DNA of 64,000 nucleotides. Origin: Limnanthes douglasii subsp. nivea (Eukaryota; Streptophyta; Magnoliopsida; Brassicales; Limnanthaceae). This document shows positions 33,985 through 45,860 of the stretch, piece by piece. Made by a program: the position numbers and the translations under genes. Position 1 is the first letter of the stretch. Each line of letters begins with the position of its first letter. The notes under the pieces were generated by a model, which saw only the letters and a program-made list of their open reading frames with translations, did not search any database and was not told the DNA's origin. The DNA is taken from contig JAUPFV010000005.1 of the NCBI GenBank assembly GCA_036936605.1, positions 123,932,453 through 123,996,452 on the forward strand. Direction: 5' to 3'.

Positions 33985-36157
33985 ATGTTCACGACAAGAA
34001 ACGCACTGGTAAAAGGCAGGTGGGTTAATCTTTCGGAGTTAGAAAAAGCACAAAGATTTGAGCGAGAATGGCGCATTGATGTGGGTCTTCCAGTTTCTCT
34101 AATCGACAAGCCTGAAACACCATCTTCAGAGGCTTAGCGAGGTTCATCTTCTGCTAGAATTTCCAAACCCAGAAGGTTATTTCGACCAAGTCTTTCACCC
34201 ATCGTATCAAGCTCTTCGGTTCAGGAGTCACATCCCACTATTGAACGGGAAAAATCAATTTCAAGCACAAGGAGACCCTCTCCATTTATAGCCATGGGGT
34301 CAGATGTTGAAACTCCCAGAAAAAGTTACACTTCCCAGAACAGGTCGCTTAGTGAAGGGCCAAGCTGTTGTCTCACAGTCTAAGTCCCCGAAAACAGGGC
34401 TTTCTAAGTCTCAGGCCAAGGACAAAGCTACAGAATCAGGGGCATCTATCAAAGTCCCTAAGGATAAATCCTCTAGTCCGGAGGCCACTGGAACAAGCCT
34501 TCGAAATGAGCCCTCCAGACTTGAGCCCCATCCGGACACCAGACCACAAAGAGAAAGCGATGCTCAACCATCCGGACAGCTTACTGAGCCAGCCACCAGC
34601 ACTCCTCCACCAACGACAACTGAAAAACCTTCCATGATGATGGAATAGGTGATGGAGGAAAGTATAGAACATGCCCCATTTGAGATTGTTGTCTCTGGTC
34701 AAACAGGGGAAACTGCCACTGATAAAATAGGCAAAGGCAAAGAGAAGCTGTGTTTGAAACATCTGGACTTGCCGGAGTCCCTAGAAGGCAGAGTGCGACC
34801 TTGCTTCCACAAGTTGTGTTTGAAACATCCGGGTGTCATCCAGCAGAGGACAGAGGAGAATGATGGGAAGCTGGCCTTGCCTGCCAGAGCTAAAGCCCCA
34901 AGTAAGATGAAGGGCAAGAAAGGAAAGAAGAAGCAAGATGCAACTGAGGTCGCTCAAGGTGGTGTTGAGGAGATCGTCCCAACAAATCAAGAAGGGCGGG
35001 ACCAAGGGGGAATCTATGTTGATCTACTTCAAGTGGTTGAAGATGAGAGTACCAAAGAGGCAGGTGGACCTCCAAATCCCTCAAAGGCTCCCAAGAAGGA
35101 TCGCAAATGGAGAGTAGATGATGGAGATAAGGAAGCCAAGAAGAAGAAAATCTCCAAGGGGGATGAAGTAGCTCTCCGGCCTCCTGATTCTCTTCCTCCA
35201 GTCGACCCAACAAACCCCACATTGGCAGAGCAAATCCCAAGTGATTTACACACTGGAGAGGGTACCGGAGGGGATATCAACATTAATGGAGTAGACATTA
35301 GTGGCCTTCATGGGATTGGCCTTTATTTTGGAGACCTCGAGAAAGACGAATTTTCTGGCCCTTACCTCCCTCCAAGCTCCTCGAACATTGTTACTTTCAA
35401 TGGTAAGTCTTTTTCTGTTTCAGGGGAGAATGACATGGTGACTCACTCCTTGCTGAGTAACATTCAACCGGTGCTCAACCTGGAGAAACAAGTGTGAAGT
35501 CAATCTACCCTTATCAACACACTCAATGCAGACAAAGAGACTTAATCTAACAGCCTGCTTAACACCAATCAGAGTGTTGAGGCATTAAGGAGAGAGATCG
35601 AGAAGTTGAAGAAGGGGAAAGAGGACTTGGCCACCAGGCTGGCCACTTCGGAGGGGGTTAACAAAGAACTCCAATCTAAGTTTTCTGGCTTGGAGAAGGA
35701 TCTATCCACTTCGAAGGATGAGGTGAAAGCCAGGGACAATGTTATCCAGACCCTAACCAGTGACAAAATTTCACTCGAAGATGCTGTGTCTAGAGCCACC
35801 AAGGAGAAAGAGGATTTTATAAAGGATGAAGAGAAGACAGTTGAGGTCAAGATTGATGAATACACCAACAAGGTGATCGACTCCCAAGAAGAGAGGTATG
35901 CTAAAGTCAAATCCGATACGGTCTTGCTTTTCCACCGAACATTCCAGAAGAGGACGCTCGGTAATTTGTGGCAGTATGTTGAATATGATGATATCCCATT
36001 CAACACGATGGTGGATGGTGATAAGAAAAACTACTCCATTGGTTACGATGATACCACTGATGAAGAAGAGGGGACTGGAGAGATCCCTAATGAGGATCCC
36101 AAAGACCCCAAGAAGAAACCTGATGAGGCTGGAACATCTAAGGGAGCCCATCCTTAA
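33985..36157 (+). pseudogene. Element V: antisense ORF, duplicate copy
   Basis: It starts MFTTRNALVKGRWVNLSELEKAQ, the same start as the antisense ORFs at 41911 (V) and 54227 (Z). A TAG at 34135-34137 stops the frame here; the sister copy has TAC, so this stop arose after the duplication or was kept only here. Later frames hold a Ser/Pro/Thr-rich region, the lysine-rich segment KGKKGKKK near 34910, GDININGVDISGL near 35273, a coiled-coil (35606-36000) and the end SKGAHP at 36157. The Transposase_28-type domain seen in Z is absent. The protein would be nuclear by its basic runs, which is a guess. Confidence 0.8.
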
Positions 36158-36724
36158 AGTTTTAACTATCTTTTATTTTTCTTTAATTCTTGTGTCAGAC
36201 TAAAGTCCTTGGATGGCCAAGGCATTTTTGTAACCGTCTTCGACTCTTGTCCGGATACACCTTTTGTTTCTGAACTTCAAAGTCCTTTGATGACCAAGGA
36301 ATTCTACATGTTTTAATATCATTCCTCAGTGCTAGCCGGACAGTTTTGCTTTACAGAATTCCTGGATTGTTTTATAGATACCCAATTTCGATGGCTAATG
36401 TTTAAATAGCCCTAGTTATTTTACAAGTATTTTAAGGTGAGAGTATTTAGATTATCCGATGGCAAATGTTTAAATGTTCATCACTCTACCAGATCAATCT
36501 GGTGTGTCAGCGATACTTAAAAAGTTTTAAAGAAGCTATCAATCAAAGCACTCCGAATTTTTCAAGAAGGCATCAAATTTCATTAAAAAGCCCGGACACC
36601 TCATGAAAACCTCCCCGCGCCACCAGGTTAGGAAAGAGTATGCCCCCTAATATTTACATGGACTTTAAACAAGTAAATATTTACATAACTCTCATTCTAG
36701 ATACAACCGGAGGTGTTCAATGTT

Positions 36725-37860
36725 CTACGGGTGATTCAAGATTCTTCCATCTTTATCTTGAAGCCTGTATGTCCCAGGCTTAAGCTTTTCAATGACCAAA
36801 CAGGGTCCTTCCCAATTTGGAACTAGTTTGTCGAATTGCTTCTCCTTAGTATGTAGGAAGACTTTTCTCAACAATTTATCCCCTTGTTGAAAATATCTTC
36901 TTCTGACTTTTGAAGGCATCAAATGTTCCCCTTGTTTCTTCTGACTTCATCAATCCCTGATAATGGGTGGCTCTAAGGTGAGCCTTAATTCTTTTCTCTT
37001 CTATCAAGTCGAGTTGACTTCTGATTGCCACTTCATTAGCCTGTTCAAAAAAATTGTGGACTCGGTATGATGGAAGAGTTGCCTCTATAGGAGCAGTTGC
37101 ATCCATAACATATACTAAGGCGAAGGGGATTCCGGTGTAGCAGCTCCAGGAGTAGTCTGGTAGGCCCATAGCACTTCTTGCAGGTAGCTTGGCCACTTTC
37201 CTGCAGTCCCTTCTAAATTCTTTTTAAGACCGGACAGGATGGTTCTATTTTCTACTTCAACCTGATCATTTTCCCGTGGGTGGAAAGGAGAAGAGAAGCA
37301 CAGAAATTCTCTATATCCTTGTTATCGAATTGTGGCCCATTATCTGTGGTTATCTTCTGTGGAACCCCAAATCTGCAACAAATATTAGATAAGATAAATT
37401 TTCTAACAGCTTTTGAAGTAGTCCTACAATTGGGGTTGCTTCTATCCATTTTGAGAAATAATCAATGGCAACAATGATAGTTCTGCACCCTCCGGACGCC
37501 ATAGGTAGAGGTCCACCAGATCCAGCCCCCAACGAGCAAAAGGTATTGGCTCAGAAATCGAATCTAAAGGGACAACTGGGATATGAATTTCATTACCATA
37601 TCTTTGGCATGGATCACACTTTTTCACCAATTCCTTGGCATCTTCCATTATGGAGGGCCATTAGTATCCGGCCAACAAAACTCTTCGGGTTAAAGCTCTA
37701 TAACCACAGTGTGCTGATCCTTCACCATCATGTAGTTCGGACAGCACTGTTTGAGACTCTTCAGTCCCCAAACATCGTAAGAGAGTTTTCCTAAAAGACT
37801 TGTTGTAAATGATGTCTCTTATGATAAAAAAATTCACGAGCCCCATACTTCATTTTCCTT
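36725..37860 (-). pseudogene. Element V: integrase, duplicate copy
   Basis: Minus-strand frames cover a zinc-region remnant (37846-37661), the core start (KKCDPCQRYGNEIHIP near 37615, ARWGLDLVD near 37540, IIVAIDYFSKWIEATPI near 37480 with the first Asp), TTDNGPQFDNKDIENF near 37350-37300 (second Asp), the Glu segment near 37265, and the C-terminus (GDKLLRKVFLHTKEKQFDKLV, PGTYRLQDKDGR). Frameshifts separate the parts. The sister copy is at 44617-45860. Confidence 0.85.
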
Positions 37861-39473
37861 GCTACTACTTTTTCTGGAGGCAATATGCCATCTGAAATGT
37901 ATTGAAGAAGAGAATATCTTCAATCTTCAGGTTGAGTAACTTGTATATTTAAACTTTCCTTCTCCTCCTTGCTCTGATTGAGTTGAATGGATGGACACTC
38001 TTGCACGTGAATCCATGGGTAGGACTCGGAATATGCTATGGTTGCCAAGGAGTCTGCTAGTGTATTTTCTATTCGGGTATATGCTCATAGGTGATATCTT
38101 TGAAGTTAACTGCCACCTCTTTAAGAACGAATAAATATTTAATTAACTGCTCCTTTTTTGCCTCAGATTGACCTTGTACATGATGGATAAGAAGCTGGGA
38201 ATCACTCATTAACCCGACCCTTTTGGCTCCACAAATCAGGGCTAACTTCAAACCAGCTATAACAGCTTCATATTCTGACTCGTTGTTAGAAGCCCTAATA
38301 GCAAAACATATAGCTTGGTATAGCTTGTCGTCGTACGGAGAGGTTAAGGATATCCCAGCACCACAACGCATGGTACTTGATCCACCATGTGTCCGGACAA
38401 CCCAAAACTTCCTAGTCTTTTCACTTATGGCTTGCTTAGTGCTCCTGTCTAAATAGAACTCAACTAAGAAATCAGCAACGAACTGAGCCTTTATTGCAGT
38501 TCGAGGGGCAAAATCAATGTCATAGTCTCCTAATTATACTTACCATTTGGTCATTCTGCTTGATACGTCTGCCTGTTGAAGAACATTTTTCAAGGGAAAA
38601 GATTTCCGGACAACAATAGAATGAGACTGAAAGTAGGGCCTCATCTTTCTAGCAAAAATTACTAAATCCAGTGCTAGTTTTTCAAGCTTTAAATATCTTT
38701 TTTCATCATCCATCAAGCTTTTGCTGATGTAGTACACCGGACGAGGATAATTGTCCACCTCTCTAACTAGCACCGCAGTTATGGCACATTCGGAGACTGA
38801 TAAGTATATGTATAATGTTTCTCCATCAACAGGTTTAAACAGGGTTTTGGGGGAGGATAAATGCTTTTTTATTTCATCAAAGGCCTGGTCGCACTGTGGA
38901 GACCAGTTAAATTCTTTGGCACCCTTTAAAGTTTGGAAAAATGGGGCACACATATCCGAAGACCTTGAGATAAAACGGTCTAGAGCAGCTAACCTCCTTA
39001 TCAATCTTTGTACTTCTTTAATATTTCGAGGAGGATCCATCTGCAGTAAATCATTGAGCTGGTTTGGATCAGGTTGTATCCCTTTCTCACTTATCACATA
39101 CCCCAAAATCTTTCCGGACTGCACTCCGAAAACACACTTCTCTGGATTCAACTTTAAATTAACTTTTACCAAGTTGGCAAAAGTTTCTTGCAGATCTGCC
39201 AAATGTAGCTCTTCATCCACACTCTTTACCATCATGTCATCAATGTAGACTTCTATGTTTCTTCCAATCTGATCAGCGAAAGCTTTGTTCACCAACCTCT
39301 TATAAGTATCCCCAACATTCTTTAACCCAAAAGGTATCACCTTATAACAATGAAGGCCCCTATGAGTAACAAAAGTAGTGTGTTCTTGATCTTTTGGATC
39401 CACTTGAATCTGATTATACCCGGAGAAGGCATCCATAAAGGACAACAACTTGTTCCCAGATGTGGAGTCCACT
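37861..39473 (-). pseudogene. Element V: RT and RNase H, duplicate copy, cut at duplication join
   Basis: The long frame beginning at 39535 and ending at 38540 carries most of RT: FMDAFSGYNQIQVDPKDQ with catalytic Asp, VIPFGLKNVGDTYKRLVNKAF, YIDDMMVKSVDEELH, FGVQSGKILGYVI and the connection up to RNase H. RNase H follows in the frame 38371-38069 (SNNESEYEAV, MSDSQLLIHH). The RT N-terminus and all of protease and gag are missing because the duplication join at 39474 replaces them with W1 integrase sequence. The first residues of that open frame (39535 to 39474) are antisense W1 text. Confidence 0.9.
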
Positions 39474-41095
39474 AACTTATTTCCTCTACATCCGCTCAAG
39501 TACACTTCCGACCGATAAGGTTGTCGTTCGGGCACTGCAACTACGTGCAGCCAAGTACTGCCCCTTGGATGATGTCCCTTACCAAAAAAGCGCTACATGA
39601 CCATTGCTCTGATGCCTCAGTCAAGGAGAAGCTACCACAGTTTTGCACGACTAACATACCAGGGATGTTGGGGTACATTGCGGATACCGTAGCCTTATCG
39701 GTGCTTTTTTAGCAGGATATTACTCGCCAGACTTGGTGAATGATATTAAAAGACTTGTAGAACAATTCCACCCATGTCAGCAGTTCACCAGTACCGGTCA
39801 TTTACCGAGAGAGTCGATGCGTGCTACAACCATCCCTTGCCCTTTCTATAAATGAGGCATCGATCTAGTTGGTCGGGAAACATTAGTCTTTTATTGTAGT
39901 TTTGGACTATTTTACTAAGTGCTTGGAAGCAAAAGCCCTCTACCGCACTTCTCCACCTCAAGACATTTGTGACTTTATTCATATCGAATTCTGTCTCAGT
40001 TTGGAATCCTTAGATTATATATGATAGACAATGTCCTGAGTGCCAAAATTCTATGGTCACAACATTTCCCAATTATTATGGGATCAACCAACACTTCTCC
40101 ACCTCTTAATACCCTCAGGAAAATACGGAAGTAGAAGTCACCAACCGGATGATGATGGATGGAATCAAAAAGTAGCTCAAGGGTGCTAAGTGGAAATGGC
40201 CCGACAAACTAATTGAGGTCTTATGGCCTTAACGTACTACCTCACGAACTACGACAAGTGAAACACCTTTCGCGCTCGTTTAGGGTATCGAAGCCATTGT
40301 ACCAGCAAAATTTATTATCCCAAGTCATCGGAATGCCAACTATACCAAGGCCACTACTGACACCGGTCGAGAAATTAAAACTTCACCATACTATAAAAGT
40401 TTTTGATGCGCTCTTTTCCCCCTGATGGTGCGGGAGGGTTTGTTAACTAGGCATTATACTTTATCTTTACTTTAATGGATTTTTATCATTTCAGGTATCT
40501 AGTTTGTGTTTTTTTCGCCATCCTTACATTTCCAAACGGGTTAATGAGTCGATTAATACAAACGGGCTAATTGGCCATGCCTACTGGCTATGCAAAGGGC
40601 CATACTGAGCCCGAACCATTTGAGTCGATTAATACGAACGGACTAATTGGACACGCCTACAGGCTATATAAGGGTGATACTGAGCATATAATAAGAAAAC
40701 TAATCAAGTATCAAACTCTTTTAGGTCTACGCAATTGGTCGAATCGGTCGCGCCCATGAACAGACGGAGGGGCTTGTCTCTCTCAAGCTATGGGATGAGC
40801 CATACTCAATTTGATATTGTAAGCATCTATTACGATGTCCCATAATTCACAAACACATGTATGTCCATCAAATTATATCTCTAATGTCTTTCCATATGTC
40901 AAATTGAAAAAAACCAACAAATTAACAAACATTGCAAATTATATAACAAAAAACATGCATCATTGTTTTCACAAGCATTCTCCTAAGTATCACATCTAAG
41001 TTCTTTAAAAATAAAATGCACAACGTTAAGCGTCATGTAAAATAGGCAGGTCTCAATTCCCATCGCTCCAATACCACCTAAAGGAACATCAACTA
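39474..41095 (+). pseudogene. Element W1 integrase and 3' region, duplicate copy
   Basis: The second copy of 31547-33169, with scattered base changes and a one-base difference near 39706. It repeats the LTKKALHDHC segment, the core scraps, the 76-bp repeats near 40546 and the final AACTA at 41091-41095 that abuts the V LTR. Confidence 0.9.
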
Positions 41096-41473
41096 TGGTG
41101 TGGATTATTTTCGACTGAGGGTAATTTGGTCAGTTGTTTTGTGGTTTTTTAGAGGTATTAAATGTTTGGGTGTTTTGTAGTGAGAGATTTAAGATGTTTG
41201 ATTGTATTAAATGTTCATTACCTCATTAATGAAAGTGGTTGGGTATTTATACAGTGAGTGATTATGGGCCATATGGGCTTTCGGGTCAATTTTATGAAAT
41301 CGGGTCGAATTCAAAAACCCATTAGTTTATTAAGCACATTAGCAATTAGATTATTCAAAAGGTGATTAGTTTTTAGTACTTTTGTCCAGTTCGGATGGTT
41401 AAGTGAGTGGTTTTTATCCGAATTGCCCCTGTCCGGTTTCTACAGTGAGTGACAAATATTTCCGAACTCATCA
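41096..41473 (-). repeat. Element V 3' LTR (378 bp)
   Basis: The same ends as the 5' LTR: TGGTGTGG at 41096 and CTCATCA ending at 41473 on the plus strand. A minus-strand TATAAATA box is read near 41246-41256. AACTA at 41091-41095 matches the bases after the 5' LTR at 56072-56076, completing the target-site duplication. Confidence 0.9.
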
Positions 41474-41910
41474 GTAGCCCATTTGTTATGTTTTGTCGAA
41501 GGCCTTTGGTAAGACCTAAAAAATCTTTCTTAGGCACTAGGAACATTCTCCGGACCGTTCAAGTGCTCTGCCTAGGATTTATCCGGACTGAAAGCTTCTC
41601 AGAAGTTCAAAAGTTTTGTTATAGATAGTGGGACACGTGTCTTCTCCTGATTTGCCTCACCAATCATTTTTCTCCTAGAACGACGCTCCCACTAATCACA
41701 AAAAGTAACCTCTTCATTTAATACCCATGACGTCAATGCCGCCTTCAATCATTACTTTTGTCTTTTCGTATTCTCCTAGGTTTTTAGCATCTCTTTTTGT
41801 CTCATTAGTATAAATTACTTCATTTTCACTATTTTACCATCTTCATTACTCTCTCATTCATTCATCTCAAAGCTTTCACCTATCTTCTCAAAACCTTTTG
41901 GTGTGATTTT

Positions 41911-44081
41911 ATGTTCACGACAAGAAACGCACTGGTAAAAGGCAGGTGGGTTAATCTTTCGGAGTTAGAAAAAGCACAAAGATTTGAGCGAGAATGGCGC
42001 ATTGATGCGGGTCTTCCAGTTTCTCTAATTGACAAGCCTGAAACACCATCTTCAGAGGCTTACCGAGGTTCATCTTCTGCTAGAATTTCCAAACCCAGAA
42101 GGTTATTTCGACCAAGTCTTTCACCCATCGTATCAAGCTCTTCGGTTCAGGAGTCACATCCCACTGTTGAACGGGAAAAATCAATTTCAAGCACAATGAG
42201 ACCCTCTCCATTTATAGCCATGGGTCAGATGTTGAAACTCCCAGAAAAAGTTACACTTCCTAGAACAGGTCGCTTAGTGAAGGGCCAAGCTGTTGTCTCA
42301 CAGTCTAAGTCCCCGAAAACAGGGCTTTCTAAGTCTCAGGCCAAGGACAAAGCTACAGAATCAGGGGCATCTATCAAAGTCCCTAAGGATAAATCCTCTA
42401 GTCCGGAGGCCACTGGAACAAGCCTTCGAAATGATCCCTCCGGACTTGAGCCCCATCCGGACACCAGACCACAAAGAGAAAGCGATGCTCAACCATCCTG
42501 ACAGCTTACTGAGCCAGCCACCAGCACTCCTCCACCAACGACAACTGAAAAACCTTCCATGATGATGGAATAGGTGATGGAGGAAAGTATAGAACATTCC
42601 CCATTTGAGACTGTTGTCTCTGGTCAAACAGGGGAAACTGCCACTGATAAAATAGGCAAAGGCAAAGAGAAGCTGTGTTTGAAACATCTGGACTTGCCGG
42701 AGTCCCTAGAAGGCAGAGTGCGACCTTTCTTCCACAAGCTGTGTTTGAAACATCCGGGTGTCATCCAGCAGAGGACAGAGGAGAATGATGGGAAGCTGGC
42801 CTTGCCTGCCAGAGCTAAAGCCCCAAGTAAGATGAAGGGCAAGAAAGGAAAGAAGAAGCAAGATGCAACTGAGGTCGCTCAAGGTGGTGTTGAGGAGATC
42901 GTCCCAGCAAATCAAGAAGGGCGGGACCAAGGGGGAATCTATGTTGATCTACTTCAAGTGGTTGAAGATGAGAGTACCAAAGAGGCAGGTGGACCTCCAA
43001 ATCCCTCAAAGGCTCCCAAGAAGGATCAAAAATGGGGAGCAGATGATGGAGATTGGAAGCCAAGAAGAAGAAAATCTCCAAGGGGGATGAAGTAGCTCTC
43101 CGGCCTCCTGATTCTCTTCCTCCAGTCGACCCAACAAACCCCACATTGGCAGAGCAAATCCCAAGTGATTTACACACTGGAGAGGGTACCGGAGGGGATA
43201 TCAACATTAATTGAGTAGACATTAGTGGCCTTCATGGGATTGGCCTTTATTTTGGAGACCTCGAGAAAGACGAATTTTCTGGCCCTTACCTCCCTCCAAG
43301 CTCCTCGAACATTGTTACTTTCAATGGTAAGTCTTTTTCTGTTTCAGGGGAGAATGACATGGTGACTCACTCCTTGCTGAGTAACATTCAACCGGTGCTC
43401 AACCTGGAGAAACAAGTGTGAAGTCAATCTACCCTTATCAACACACTCAATGCAGACAAAGAGACTTAATCTAACAGCCTGCTTAACACCAATCAGAGTG
43501 TTGAGGCATTAAGGAGAGAGATCGAGGAGTTGAAGAAGGGGAAAGAGGACTTGGCCACCAGGCTGGCCACTTCGGAGGGGGTTAACAAAGAACTCCAATC
43601 TAAGTTTTCTGGCTTGGAGAAGGATCTATCCACTTCGAAGGATGAGGTGAAAGCCAGGGACAATGTTATCCAGACCCTAACCAGTGACAAAATTTCACTC
43701 GAAGATGTTGTGTCTAGAGCCACCAAGGAGAAAGAGGATTTTATAAAGGATCAAGAGAAGACAGTTGAGGCCAAGATTGATGAATACACCAACAAGGTGA
43801 TCGACTCCCAAGAAGAGAGGTATGCTAAAGTCAAATCCGATACGGTCTTGCTTTTCCACCGAACATTCCCGAAGAGGACGCTCGGTAATTTGTGGCATTA
43901 TGTTGAATATGATGATATCCCATTCAACACGATGGTGGATGGTGATAAGAAAAACTACTCCATTGGTTATGATGATACCACTGATGAAGAAGAGGGGACT
44001 GGAGAGATCCCTAATGAGGATCCCAAAGACCCCAAGAAGAAACCTGATGAGGCTGGAACATCTAAGGGAGCCCATCCTTAA
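41911..44081 (+). pseudogene. Element V: antisense ORF
   Basis: Open from ATG 41911 for 196 codons, with Ser/Pro/Thr-rich text and no early stop, unlike the duplicate at 33985. A one-base loss in the CATGGG run near 42221 shifts the frame relative to the duplicate. Further frames are 42574-43095 (lysine-rich KGKKGKKKQD, then DLLQVVEDES), text near 43200 with a stop in NGVDISGL (TGA at 43212), and the coiled-coil 43530-44081 (LLFHRTFPKRTLGNLWHYVEYDDIPFNTM). Z has the same plan but a 600-base-plus domain between FH and the lysine-rich segment that V lacks. It lies 536 bases before the integrase end, on the other strand from pol. Confidence 0.85.
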
Positions 44082-44521
44082 AGTTTTAACTATCTTTTAT
44101 TTTTCTTTAATTCTTGTGTCAGACTAAAGTCCTTGGATGGCCAAGGCATTTTTGTAACCGTCTTCGAATCTTGTCCGGATACACCTTTTGTTTCTGAACT
44201 TCAAAGTCCTTTGATGACCAAGGAATTCTACATGTTTTAATATCATTCCTCAGTGCTAGCCGGACAGTTTTGCTTTACAAAATTCCTGGATTGTTTTATA
44301 GATACCCAATTTCGATGGCTAATGTTTAAATAGCCCCTAGTTATTTTACAAGTATTTTAAGGTGAGAGTATATAAATTATCCGATGACAAATGTTTAAAT
44401 GTTCATCACTCTACCAGATCAATCTGGTGTGTGAGCGATACTTAAAAAGTTTTAAAGAAGCTATCAATCAAAGCACTCTGAATTTTTCAAGAAGGCATCA
44501 AATTTCATTAAAAAGCCCGGA

Positions 44522-44578
44522 CACCTCATGAAAACCTCCCCGCGCCACCAGGTTAGGAAAGAGTATGCCCCCTAATAT
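44522..44578 (-). other. Conserved post-pol block, element V copy
   Basis: The minus strand reads GGGGGCATACTCTTTCC, CTGGTGGCGCGGGGAGG, then TTTTCATGAGGTG. The purine-rich GGGGAGG is a polypurine-like word, but the 3' LTR is more than 3 kb further on, so it is not the LTR-adjacent tract. The other V copy is at 36598-36648. Confidence 0.6.
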
Positions 44579-44616
44579 TTACATGGACTTTAAACAAGTA
44601 AATATTTACATAACTC

Positions 44617-45860
44617 TCATTCTAGATACAACCGGAGGTGTTCAATGTTCCACGGGTGATTCAATATTCTTCCATCTTTATCTTGAAGCCTGTATGTCCC
44701 AGGCTTAAGCTTTTCAATGACCAAACAGGGTCCTTCCCAATTTGGAACTAGTTTGTCGAATTGCTTCTCCTTAGTATGTAGGAAGACTTTTCTCAACACT
44801 TTATCCCCTTGTTGAAAATATCTTCTTCTGACTTTTGAAGGCATCAAATGTTCCCCTTGTTTCTTCTGACTTCATCAATCCCTGATAATGGGTGGCTCTA
44901 AGGTGAGCCTTAATTCTTTTCTCTTCTATCAAGTCGAGTTGACTTCTGATTACCACTTCATTAGCCTGTTCAAAAAAATTGTGGACTCGGTATGATGGAA
45001 GAGTTGCCTCTATAGGAGCAGTTGCATCCATAACATATACTAAGGCGAACGGGGATTCCCGTGTAGCAGCTCCAGGAGTAGTCCGGTAGGCCCATAGCAC
45101 TTCTTGCAGGTAGCTTGGCCACTTTCCTGCAGTCCCTTCTAAATTCTTTTTAAGACCGGACAGGATGGTTCTATTTTCTACTTCAACCGGATCATTTTCC
45201 CGTGGGTGGAAAGGAGAAGAGAAGCACAGAAATTCTCTATATCCTTGTTATCGAATTGTGGCCCATTATCTGTGGTTATCTTCTGTGGAACCCCAAATCT
45301 GCAACAAATATTAGATAAGATAAATTTTCTAACAGCTTTTGAAGTAGTCCTACAATTGGGGTTGCTTCTATCCATTTTGAGAAATAATCAATGGCAACAA
45401 TGATAGTTCTGCACCCTCCGGACGCCATAGGTAGAGGTCCACCAGATCCAGCCCCCAACGAGCAAAAGGTATTGGCTCAGAAATCAAATCTAAAGGGACA
45501 ACTGGGATATGAATTTCATTACCATATCTTTGGCATGGATCACACTTTTTCACCAATTCCTTGGCATCTTTCATTATGGAGGGCCATTAGTATCCGACCA
45601 ACAAAACTCTTCGGGTTAAAGCTCTATAACCACAGTGTGTTGATCCTTCACCATCATGTAGTTCGGACAGCACTGTTTGAGACTCTTCAGTCCCCAAACA
45701 TCGTAAGAGAGTTCTGCTAAAAGACTTCTTGTAAATGATGTCTCTTATGATAAAAAAATTCACGAGCCCCATACTTTATTTTCCTTGCTACTGCTTTTTC
45801 TGGAGGTAATATGCCATCTGAAATGTATTGAAGAAGAGAATATCTTCAATCTTCAGGTTG
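44617..45860 (-). pseudogene. Element V: integrase
   Basis: Minus-strand frames: zinc-region scrap 45772-45587, core start 45574-45276 (KKCDPCQRYGNEIHIP, RWGLDLVDLYLW, AIDYFSKWIEA with the first Asp), 45375-45178 (CCRFGVPQKITTDNGPQFDN with the second Asp), a Glu-containing segment near 45195, then 45100-44801 (LWAYRTTPGAATRESPFALVYVMDA) and 44847-44617 (GDKVLRKVFLHTKEKQFDK, GTYRLQDKDGRILNHPWNIEHLRLYLE). Integrase inserts the cDNA into the genome. All three DDE residues seem present, but at least four frameshifts make it dead. Confidence 0.9.

Larger units (their letters stand above)
31547..39473. repeat. Direct tandem duplication, copy 1 (7927 bp)
   Basis: The block from AACT at 31547 to 39473 recurs as 39474-47399 in the same orientation, differing by scattered single bases and about one net base of length. 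The join at 39474-39477 fuses the sequence that normally precedes 47400 (GAGTCCACT) to the sequence that normally follows 31547 (TATTTCCTCT), sharing only AACT. It contains the end of W1, one V LTR, the V antisense ORF, V integrase, RNase H and most of RT. Because it spans the V/W1 border, it arose after V inserted. Confidence 0.95.

Noticed and set aside
34436..35298. Several minus-strand open frames of 70-116 codons over the V antisense ORF
   Set aside because: They shadow the plus-strand coding sequence, are leucine/serine-rich by codon mirroring, and match no family. The same frames recur in the duplicate copy as expected.
38751..39248. 165-codon plus-strand frame, repeated at 46677-47174
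   Set aside because: It lies exactly opposite the conserved RT frame of V and is a by-product of its codon use.
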